Shown here: in pieces, positions 1 to 10,900 of the stretch
How positions within the stretch are numbered: position 1 is the first letter of the stretch
Layout of the letters: each line of letters starts with the position of its first letter
DNA from: Symsagittifera roscoffensis
Lineage: Eukaryota; Xenacoelomorpha; Acoela; Convolutidae
Length of the DNA stretch: 60,000 bases
Direction: 5' to 3'
Assembly: GCF_963678635.1 (NCBI RefSeq)
Contig: NC_087067.1
Span: 36,225,966 to 36,285,965, forward strand
Made by a program: the position numbers and the translations under genes
Notes under the pieces: generated by a model
Told to the model about the DNA's origin: nothing
Seen by the model: only the letters and a program-made list of their open reading frames with translations
The model's database searches: none

Positions 1-439
1 CAAAAAACATGTCGAAAAACAGAATTGCCAGCGTTGAATGAGCATTCAGAATAATCAATATTTTGAGTGGCAGCTAAGCGACAACACACAACACATGGGT
101 AGACGACAGTTGAACGAAAAACAATGGTAGCTAAGAAAAAAGGAAACACGAAAGGATAAAAATCTAAACAACGCAATATTAGGTGAGAAAGCCAATATAA
201 AATAAAAGAAACCACTTAAGTTGAATATTTGTTTTATGTGAACACAAAGCAAAAGGGAAATTGTACAAAATCAGGGCAGGTAAATTCACTAACTACATAA
301 ATAAATCAAAATGACTTTCAAATAAAGTAAAAATTGTTTAAATCACAAAAAAACGCAATATGGCAACCAAGCCGTCAAGAATAAGAGGAGTCGCAATAGG
401 CCGACAAAGTTTGTTCCAAGAAATTTGCAAAAAGAAAGG

Positions 440-500
440 TTCTGGCCGGATTCGAGCTCAGGACCTAGGTTGATCAAGGCACAGACGTTACAGCTAGCTA
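440..500 (-). repeat. SINE-like tRNA-derived head
   Basis: On the minus strand a B-box-like AGCTCGAATCC (complement of 448-458) is followed by GGCCAGAACC. The same layout, with GGTCCT before and GGCCAG after the B box, recurs at 41408-41470. Probably a diverged SINE, not a functional tRNA. Confidence 0.45.
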
Positions 501-676
501 GTCCAAGTGTGGGGAATAAGGCTTGGATCATGAACTTAAAAAACAGCAATTCCGAAATAACTCAATGATTCTGACAAATTAATTCAATGATTCTGATTGC
601 AAGCGTAAAATTTTTTTTTTTTTAAATTCTTAACGTACCAATTATTTAAATTAAAACCAATTCGTAGACTAGAGAC

Positions 677-715
677 CATTCAGGGTTTAGCCTTGATACG
701 AGCAGTCTTGCTTTG
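677..715 (+). repeat. family-B terminal fragment
   Basis: CATTCAGGGTTTAGCCTTGA followed by TACGAGCAGTCTTG matches the terminal hairpin and tail of the family-B elements near 28.05, 28.69 and 29.36 kb, with a few changes. Only the end is recognisable. Confidence 0.6.
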
Positions 716-1520
716 TAGTTATTGCTTAAATTTTGAGCTATTACTCTCGAATACGCACAATAAATTTTCTTTTATTAAAAATTTGAAGGATATGCTTACA
801 GGAGGTTTCAGCGTCAAAATACAGTTTTATCAAGCAAATACAATTTTAACTGGCATTTTCGGCCACTGTCTCAAACCAATGTTGATTGAACAAAACGAGG
901 ACTGCCAACACATGGGCAATTTCTCTGAAAGTAGCCAATTAGATTAGAAACAAATTCATAATTTTTCTTCAGAGTGACAGCGATATAAATCTACAGTTTA
1001 GGTCACTGCAGCTGTGTTAGACAGAAAACATGAAAATAAACTTTCGATAATCACTAGACAATTAATAATATTTATAACAAAGCATATAAGAGCAGGAATT
1101 CACTAACAGTATTAAAGTATAAGCGCTAAGAGGTCATGGATAATAATGCAAGGCTTAACAAAGTTCAATTTGTTTGATATACTATTTTGAAGCCCTTCCA
1201 CTGGTTATAAAGATAACAATGAAAAATTCCGAAGACATTTTCACCATGTTCAGGGAAAATTGCTTACATAATTTTGCTTTAGAACATTAAATAGAACCTT
1301 ATGCGGAGTAGAGATAAAATTATAATAACTTAAGTATTTTTCAAACTTTTTTAAACCTATATTTTATTACTTCATCACAAGCCTCCCTCTTTTGGGGAAT
1401 CCAAAAACTGGGAAAAAGTCAAAAATTTAGTTGAACTTTCAGTTTAAGTTCAATATCAACTAAGGTCGGAACATCGTGTCTGTGATACCGACTAGTCTGG
1501 TTTTATTAAATGCTCAGTGT

Positions 1521-1720
1521 NNNNNNNNNNNNNNNNNNNNNNNNNNNNNNNNNNNNNNNNNNNNNNNNNNNNNNNNNNNNNNNNNNNNNNNNNNNNNNNN
1601 NNNNNNNNNNNNNNNNNNNNNNNNNNNNNNNNNNNNNNNNNNNNNNNNNNNNNNNNNNNNNNNNNNNNNNNNNNNNNNNNNNNNNNNNNNNNNNNNNNNN
1701 NNNNNNNNNNNNNNNNNNNN
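1521..1720. other. assembly gap (200 N)
   Basis: Exactly 200 undetermined bases. The 32 bp before the gap (1489-1520) and the 32 bp after it (1721-1752) are the same except for one base, so the two contig ends probably overlap and the true gap is absent or negative. Exon 5 ends 38 bp to the right of the gap and is intact. Confidence 0.97.
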
Positions 1721-1757
1721 CGACTAGTCTGGTTTTATCAAATGCTCAGTGTCTTAC

Positions 1758-1991
1758 CATGATGTGGGCAGGCGGGTGAAAGTATTTGCACTTTTCGCTT
1801 GTGGGACTGTTGTTGTTGTTTGCGTGTGGCTGCTGTTCCCTGGAGCACATCTGTCCGGCTGACTTGAGCCAGTCTATGCAGATAGTGACTCTGTTGTCTG
1901 TGGGGTCCACTGCCACCTGTGGTTCTGGGTGAGCATAGCGACACTCCTCGTCCGACCGACTGCAGGCGCCTCGGCTGAACTCACGACATAC
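1758..1991 (-). CDS. mbl: mbl coding exon 5 (zinc fingers 3 and 4)
   Basis: Seventy-eight codons after acceptor GAATGTAG, donor ATG|GTAAGA. Finger 3 reads VCREFSRGACSRSDEECRYA then H: CX7CX6CX3H. Finger 4 starts CIDWLK and ends CKYFHPPAH as in the family, but between them carries SAGQ and, after MCSRE, fourteen extra residues (QQPHANNNNSPTSE), so the pattern becomes CX10CX18CX3H instead of CX7CX4CX3H. The extra 42 nt (1794-1835) keep frame, contain an AAC trinucleotide run, and have no usable GT...AG pair, so they are not a hidden intron. The remaining protein after PPAHIM lies on exons beyond the left edge. Confidence 0.94.
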
Positions 1992-4900
1992 CTACATTCA
2001 AATTATATAAATAAATCAACAAATAATACTCATAATAATCATAATCATAATAAAAATAGCTAATTCGCTTTCAAGAAGGGAACAATTTGCCTATAATTTA
2101 CCCAAAAATTATATCCAAGAAAATTTCTTCTTGTAAGAACATCAAAAATGCGAGTTAATTGCCTATCGAGTCAACTGGCCTTTTTCGAGTCATTCCAGGA
2201 AGGTATGTTTTCAAAACCCCATGTTAGGTTTTGAAAATCAGATTATAATTCGAGAGAAAAATCAGTTGCTGCAAATGATCTTTTAAGCAAAATTTCGCTC
2301 ATCATGTTCTTTTCTATCTTAAAACAGGCATCTCATGCTTCAACTGAAAAACAATTCACTGAAATCACCGATATTTTTTTCCAAAATTTTACAGCGGCGA
2401 AGCTGTGCTTCGCAAACACTAATGAGAACACGACAAAAAAAGCAGCTTTTCGATTTTTATAAGAATTGGCATATGGACTAATTAGGCTATGGCAAACATA
2501 ATTGGTCCTTGATAAATAACCTAGTGAAACCATAAACTTGATGCTCGTGTGAGGTAGGGGGGAGCCAAAAATTAGGCTACGTCTCGGATTCGATCAGCAT
2601 CCTCACACACTAGCCACGGACGCGTAATAAACCACAAATACTAGCCACAAATAAAGCAAAGAACAGATGATATTGATATGAAATTTTCAACGCTACAGGT
2701 CGTGATTATAGTTGAAGTGCCACCAAATAAGTGTCTTTTATTTGTGAGTTAGGTTCGAAAAAAAGGTTCGCATTAAAACGCTAACGCTCACAAGCGCGCA
2801 AGTGTAATCTTCCAATTAGGGATTCAGCGTTTGAACTAAAGAACGAATATCGGCACCTAAATTTAAAAGTAGTAGTCTAGATTAAGAAGCTTTTTTCCTT
2901 GAAGCACCTAAAATTTCTACCAAAATTTAGGTGCCTCAAGCAAAGCTTGGATGAGTAAAGTGTGGTATCATATCAAAACTTTGTTGATCGTGATTCGCAT
3001 TGCCAAAAAAGTCTGTCGAGTAAAACTTTCAAGTTTATTGCCCCTTTTTTGCCTTTTTCCACCTTATTTGGTCACGCTCTATCATTTATGTCCAGTTGAT
3101 TGAAGAAAAATAAATAAAAAAACTTAATCTGAATACAAAAATTTAAATGAAACATAAATCAAATTGTGCAGCTACGGCTCACATTCATATCTATTTTTCA
3201 TGCTAACACTCAAATTTGTTTTTTTTTTAAACTGAAAAATGTCTATTGAAAAATGAGCTCAAAATTCTTTTAAAACGATGAAATTTAGTTGCTAGTGGAC
3301 AACTTAATTTAGCAATTTTTTTTCCAATATATATCAATTTAATTTCAATATATTCATTTTTATGGGCATTCAGGAAATTTAGACAAAACGAATGAAAAAA
3401 CCAGAGAGTTTTAATATATTTTTTTACAAAGTTCTTTATTCTTCGATTTCTTTTGAAGATTGGATCTAGTACGCTGAATACGCATCCGAATTATTTATGC
3501 GTGGTAAAATCTCCCGCACTAAAAATCTTTACTAATTGAAATAAGACAAAAAATAATAGGTCTTATTATACTTAACAAGAATGCTCATATATCTAGGCGA
3601 AACCCTGAATGTTCCGCCTACCCCTCCGTTTTCCGAGTTGATTCCGTTTTTTCGCCCACCATATGCTTATGGTAAAAACTTTATGGTAAAAAACTGTCGC
3701 AAAAGTCTTGCTTTTATTATTGTTAAAGTCGAAACTTAGCGAGTCGTCAGAACAATAAAAAATCAAATTTTAATCAAAATTAACATTTGCTATTGACAAA
3801 ACAAAGTTTATAATTTATCAAAATTTTCTTTATCAACAATTATTCGAGACCAGCTAAAGGGTATTTGGAACAATCAGGGCTTTGCTCTAACACACGAGGA
3901 GTTTTGCCCTGTTTCTTAAATTTTTTTAAAAATTTTGAATATGAAAAAGTATTCTTAAATGTTATGCTCTTTCTCACCTCGACTGTGAATGCTTTTCCAT
4001 TCAGAGGCGGGGAATCGGAGGAGCACATGTGCGCGGGCGAAGACAGATTCACCCCATTGATCACACCACCGGCTGACGTCATCACCAGACCCCCCATGCT
4101 GTTCGGATCCACCAGATGAGTATTGTTGTTGTTCACATTCGAAGGAGAGGAAGACACGGCGGATACGGATGTTGCAGCGGTGCACGAAGAGGGAACTAAG
4201 GCTGTGGCGGCGGCTGATCCGGGCTGTGGGTGGGTGTGGGGGGAGGCGTATCCGTGCTGCTGGAGGAGCTGCTGGTACTGAGCCAGAGTGACGGCCGGGT
4301 TCGTCGCCTGGAGAAGTGCAGGTTGCTGAAATGAAACGCATATTAACATTACGACTAATTATCGATGAGGAAAAAGACTAACATACACGCTGCCCTCTTC
4401 TATAACCAGAGCATTTATGTTCCCTTAGAATTAGCTGGCAAAAACTTTGGGAGAAAAATTCAAAAAATAAGAGAAATACTCGCCCCTCCGACATTTCAGT
4501 AGTCCCTTTTTATAGGTTTAATATATTTTTCAATCGTTATTTCTTGTGGCATGCAGAGCTAGTAAATTTAGGGGCAATAACTCAGTTCTATTAAAAAGGC
4601 TTATTTTTTTCTTTTTAGCGCCTTCAAAATTTTTTGCTTGAGAACATTTGCAAAAATTGGTACCTTGCGCATGCTGATCCGGAAAATTTTAGGGCAGTTG
4701 GAACCTAATTGGAACTAAATCTGTTGTTACGTATATATTCAAAGCAGAAACTACGGCGGTACTTTAAACGAAACTCGTAAAATCCTAAAAATTAGGACCA
4801 AATTAGAGTAATATAAAATACTCGGTTACATTTTGACAGGTTTTTACTGCTCATTATTGGTTATTCGATTTATTAGACTGTATATTGGACATTAGTTGGT

Positions 4901-7900
4901 CTAGTCTCCATGTTTTCTTTTTAGGTTACAACTTAGAATGCAACTGTTATTTGGGTTGTTCTCCTCCGAGTAACCCAGAGTATATTAACTACATTTCGCT
5001 GCAGTGTTATTGATTACTTGGGTGATAAATTATTACAAACAAACAGAGGCACTGGGATAAGAAAGAGAGCGTACCAATTGTACAGACACAAGTAATTAAA
5101 TAGCCCCGATATCAAGTTTACTTTCGGGCCAGGAAATTGTTCAGAGGTGTAGCATTACTGCACTATACAGGAATATACGCTGTGCCCACATCGGCCGATT
5201 TGGTACCGGGAGGTAACGTCCTGCGGCGCTCCTGTTCTTTGTAGTGATTTGTTATCTTTACATTTGGGATATTACTTATTGTAGTCTCGCCTAATTGAAA
5301 AAATGACCATAAATCACTGATTATACTCCTATATGGGCATCCAAACTTATATTTAGAAGATGCAATTTTGGCATTGGCTGTGATGGAAAAAATATGAGCA
5401 AAAACATAGAATGCATGCAAAAGGCGAAAAAAATTCAATTCTGGAAACCCGATTTTGGAAAACAAGAAAAATATGCCAGCTAAAATAAAAGTTTTGTTTT
5501 TTAATATCATGGTAATTGTTTTGCAGCTATCTTGTATTGAGTTCTTAGTGTGTTCATGGGTATTGTCTAAGGCTTTGAATTAATTCACTTGATTGAACAA
5601 GAATTGCCAGTTGCCAGCATAAACTTTCCGACCAATGTCACTGAGGCAAAAAAAATGAAAAACAAAAACAAATTGTAGGAAATTTTAAATAATTTTTTGA
5701 ATGGGAGAAAACAACCCTGAGTCCGAGCTTCTTTAAAAAATTACCAGCTGCTGTGCAAGTAGCACAGAACGCTCCGTCCGACCTTTTTTTTTTGAGAAAA
5801 AATAAATTATATTTGTTTCTTTTTTCAATTTTTTTTTGGTGTGAGAGAAAAATAATGGCTCTAATTGAGTACAGTTATTTTTACAAAATGAATAACAAAA
5901 ACAAAGTATAATTATATATATTTTTTTGGATCTATTTATTTTACATTTTTTGATGGCAAAGAAGCGCTAACTGAAAGTTGAAAAACTAGTTTCGAAACCA
6001 AAAAACTAGTTTTTCAGATCTTAAAAATCAGACTTTTGTTCTTGAGCTACTGAATTTTCTCGTTTCTCGCTCTCATTTGGACAACCACCAAGCAACAACG
6101 TCAAACCGGTTTTTCTCGACACAGAGAAAATGCTTTGAATGACAATGGAAAAACTTTAATATATCACCCCAACATCTGACATTTATTTGTAGTACGAGAT
6201 GGTGGTCTTCCCGATGATGGTCTTCAAGACCGAAGTGGTTTGAAATCAATTTGAAGCTCTCAATATCTTTTTGTTATAAATGTTCAATAAGACAACAATT
6301 TTATTTTAGTTGCATTTCTAGTTGGAGCGTGACTCATGGACTGTCCACTTTAAACTAGGCCAAAAAGCAAAAACTTTTAAAAAACCTTTTTACTGCACAG
6401 TGGGAAAAAATGATAAATTAAAAAAAATTGATCGAAAGACGACTGAAATGGTAGGGACATGATATATCATTTGTAACCCATCTGATGGTTGCTTGCAGTG
6501 GCCCTATTTTGCTTGGAAAACACTCGAGCCCTAGTTCATTTGCAAACATTACTTCGTGGTTCGAAAACATTAGTTATCGAAAATAAAGTTACGGTCCTTC
6601 CAGTCATTTTAGACAGACACTATTAATTACAACGTTTTTATTAAAACTGGAAAGAATTTTTTTTAGAATTTGATTCGACATTGCTGATTCTCCTAAAACG
6701 AAGGTGGGGAGAACTTAGTGCGTAGGGTGATTTTTTTATTCACTTTGACTAACCTTCAAAAAAGCTAGTAGAGGGTCAAGTGTGGCATTATATCATAGCC
6801 TATTTAGCCGTGATTCGGATGAAAAACTCCAACTCTTTTTTCAACTTTGTTGAACATAGGCGTAATCAATATAATATGGGCTACTTTCTCGGCAACACTT
6901 TTTATTATAAAAGCTTTCTGAATAAACCTTACCATGTTGGTAATATCGTGCCTTATATTCTATGTCAAAACCTATCATAAACTATATTCGAAAAAACTTT
7001 TTTCAGGGATATTAATTTTTTCGCATTATGTTTATCGAATATTTTTCTACACAATTTTCACCGACTATAGTTCAGTAGATCTGACGTTTTGATGCAAAAA
7101 AAAACTTCAGAGCGATATTTTGCATTCTGTTAAAATTGGTTGGAATTATATGATGCCGAATAAAACCGTCGTTGAAATACCGAGTTCCTTAAGGCATTCT
7201 TTTACTTTGATAATTTTTGAGATACATTTTTTGCTTTTAATTGATGAATTAAAATGACCCACTTACACAGGTGCCATTTAACACATAAAACAAAAAAGGT
7301 AACAGTGGACTGAATAAACATACTTTTGACCAGAAGAATAAGGGCAAAGAATTAGGTCAACGGCTAAAACGTCGAAATTAAACATAAACTTTACGCACCA
7401 TAAAATGATTAATGAAAAAAACTCAGTAAGGTTTTTTACTTAAATTTTTTGAGACTTTTGTTCACGTAGGTTTTTAAGAAACATTTTTGAGACTTCTGTT
7501 CCAATCATCAAAAGTGACAAAAAAAACTTTGGATTTGGGTGTTTTTGGTCCACACAACGAGATACCACAAAAAATTACATGGCGTCGATTGATATATCAA
7601 CTGAAATCTTTTTTAGCCGTGATTTGATCTGCAATGAGATATTCTAAAAAATCAAAGAAACTGTTCAGTGTTTCAATTCTTTCCGTATTTTAGTGTTTTT
7701 AAAGACCGCATTGGAGCATTTTGTGCTTCTTGCAGAGTAACTTTCTTGATGTGTTACAAATCATCGTACTTCCATGACTCTGTTTTTAATTTTAATCAGT
7801 AATATGTTTGTTCTGACTTTCGTAACGGAATATTTGTACTGGGCGTGGTTTTTTTCTTCAGACAAATTTCGACTTTTTTAACTAGCCATTTTTGACGGAA

Positions 7901-10900
7901 TTTTTTTATGTAATTCAAAAAACATTGTTGTCCTGAGCTTAAGTTTTTAAAAAAAAATTCCACTGTAACCATTTTTTGTGAAGTTATAGGGGTTTAAGAT
8001 TGCCATTTTGACCAATTTGTAACAAGTGCAGGGCGACACATTTCGCGCTATTAAAGCGTAAGCGAAGATTTAATCTGACTCAGAAATCGTTCCAAAATGG
8101 TTATTTTCCAGAATTGAAGGAAGCTTATTTTCCAGAATTGATTTGTCAATAGGAGCAAAATCTATCACTTTGTAAATCATAGGTCGTGTGGGGGAATCAT
8201 TTTCACAAAAAGTCTTCAATTTAAAAAACAAATGTTTTGTTTTATCTTTTTACATTTATTTTTTTGTTATTACTGCTTCATAGACCTTAAAAAGCAGTCG
8301 GAACATTCAAGGCTTTTTTGGTTGTTTTGACCGAAAAACAGGCGCGCGTATCTCCCTCAATACAATGATAATACTTTTATGTTATGCATATCATTTTATC
8401 ACTCGAACTTTTGGTGTTCTAGCCTCTTTAAGCGACTAGAAAACCATACTTGGATTTGTTCTTTAGTTACTGCCGCAGGGGTCAATTAGGCGTCTAATGA
8501 CCACTAAACCCACCACCCCCCCCCCCCAAAAATCGATTCTATTGGTTTTAGATGGGACACAGTTGGAAGAAGCAGTAACCAATAAGTGAACAAGTTCAAG
8601 TTTTGTAATTGAACCGGCTATTAGGTGCTAAGACTAGCGAGTCTGTAGCAATAAATCTGTCTTTGCTCGAATTAGACTATACCAATTGGTAAAGAAATAA
8701 CTCTTCTTAGTTAATAGACTGTGTAAGGCTCTAGCTGCAGTGTTAGAAGAACACTTTCTATGAATAATTTGAACAAGAAATGAAGGTTTTTTCTTTTTTT
8801 CATAGTTATAACTTTTCCTTATGTTACTATTTCATGCGCCCCATAATAAGGCAGCAACCAGTATCCCCAATGGGTTCGTCAGCTGTTCTCTCTGAGTTTC
8901 AATTTTATTGTAAATAAGTTGCTTGTAATTTTTTGAAGTATGTATTGTAATTTGTTACGATGAGAAATAAATTCTTCTTCTTCTCTCAATGTTAGTGTAT
9001 ATTGATTGTCTCCTTTAGAAAATTTTAAGTGTTGATTGAACAAAAATTGATGACCTAAAATAGACACTAAGCGGGTATTTTGGGTGATCAGAGCGTCAAA
9101 TACCCGATGAGGGGTCCAAATACCTTATGAAGGTTCCCCTTAAATCCAGCCCAGTTGAGTGACTTGACATGCCCCCATTGTAAACAAAAACTTCGAGCTA
9201 GTTAACTCGGAATTGCGAAAATTGAATTGGAAATCGTTTACGCTGTCTAAGATCCACCAGACCCAACATAATTCGTGCAAACCTAAGTAATTTAAAACAA
9301 CAGCAAAAATCTTCAGACTAAATGGCCCTAAAGATACGATTGCTTCAAGTCTTTATCTTCCGAATACTCATTCCTTCCCTTAAAATTTGGATTTACATAT
9401 AGCTGAAAATTCGTATTATACTAAATACGCAGCGGGAGGTGTTTTCAAATATATCCCCGAGGATCTTATCATTAACTTTTCATTTTGGCATATTAGAGTA
9501 ACGAACTTCCGATTGGTATCAATTAAGATTTATCGGCCATAAAAATATTTGATATGTTCAAAAGCCTCGGTACCTATTTCTGGGGTTCTTCATATTTCAG
9601 CCCAGCATGACACAGATTTACCGACAGTTAAGACCTGATATCCAAATATTGGGCTAAATTAATTGTAAAACCGAAAGTCCATATGGCTGCAAATTTAGTG
9701 GCCAAGCGTTGGTTAAGGGCTCAGTTAATATATATGAGCCTTGAAGTCTAAATTCTGTTTCTAAGGTAAGTCTATGACCAGTCGTTATTATGAGATCAAA
9801 GAAAAATAAGTGATTGCTCTTTTGAAATTAAACACCTGATTCCCCGCCGTTTTTTGAACTACGTGAAAAAAAAACATGCTGCAACTGGATGCACCGCAGA
9901 AAAGTCGTAAATCAACTTTCTTCCGCAAAATTAAGTAATTTTGTCTCAAATTTGCCTTCTAAGGATTATACTTGAGACACGCAAGCAAATAAAAATTAAA
10001 GAAGTTTATATGGACCAGGGCAGGGCCTAGGATTTTCATGAGGGGAAAAGCGGTTTTTCAAAACATTTGTAACTTTTTGGCCGACTAAATTGAGGTTCCG
10101 AGCTCTCCAAAATCACTGCAAAGACCCTATTTAATGGCAAATTTTGAGAAATGAGACAAAAATGTTTAAAAAATCCAAATCCAAAAGGAGTCGAGATTGA
10201 GAAATGGCATATTTTGAGGACAGTAACTCAATACAACGGCTGCAAACATTTGAATCGATTCATGCAATCTTTCATGGATAATTAACCTCGCCGCATAGTT
10301 GCTAGAAACAAAGAAAATAACCGATTAATAAAACACTTCGCTTGATTAATCAAAAAATTAATGAGGTATACTATTATGCATGAAGTATGATGGTGAATTT
10401 TATGGCTTTATAACACCAACTCATGCCCATGTACACTCAGGGGGCGGATCTAGAATTTTCGAAGGGGGGGGGGGGGTTTAGAGAATTTTTGTTAACAGAT
10501 TTTAGGTCGCGCGAATTGAGATTTTAGGTCGCGCGAACTCTCTTAAACCAGAATAAGGACACCATTTTGCCACATGCATATTCTTGAAAAAAAAATTGCA
10601 AGTTGAAGTCTAAAAAATCGAAGGTTTTGACTAAAATCACGGTTTTTGGCGCATTATATCCTCAATTTTAGAGAAAATTGGCGTTAAAAGCTGGCTTCTC
10701 TTGAAAAAATTAAGGTTAAAATGAATGCTATAAAATATTTTTAAAAAGAGGGTGATCATGGCTTCAAATCCTGGAAAGAAAGAGCGTCCGCAAAAGTTTC
10801 GTTTTGATTTTCCGGTAATAACTCGTTTCTCATTGGCCGAAAAACTTGTCCCAGAAACCAAGTGAATTTATCCTTCTAAACCGGATAGGCAGGGAGATCG

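Larger units (their letters stand above)
1..1520. other. mbl intron 5 or downstream region, no exon recognised
   Basis: AT-rich sequence downstream of exon 5 in the gene's direction. It contains a SINE-like tRNA head (about 440-500), a family-B 3' end fragment (about 677-712) and a GGTCGGAACAT motif near 1464-1475. A plus-strand open frame at 693-947 overlaps the repeat fragment and looks like chance. No muscleblind C-terminal exon was recognised. Confidence 0.6.

Noticed and set aside
693-947. 84-codon plus-strand frame
   Set aside because: It overlaps a family-B end fragment and has no motif, splice logic or start context.
1476-1779. Three overlapping plus-strand open frames
   Set aside because: They are almost entirely undetermined bases in the assembly gap.
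3865-4341. Long open frames on the plus strand and in a second minus frame
   Set aside because: They are shadows of muscleblind exon 4; the minus frame with clean splice sites and family motifs is the real one.
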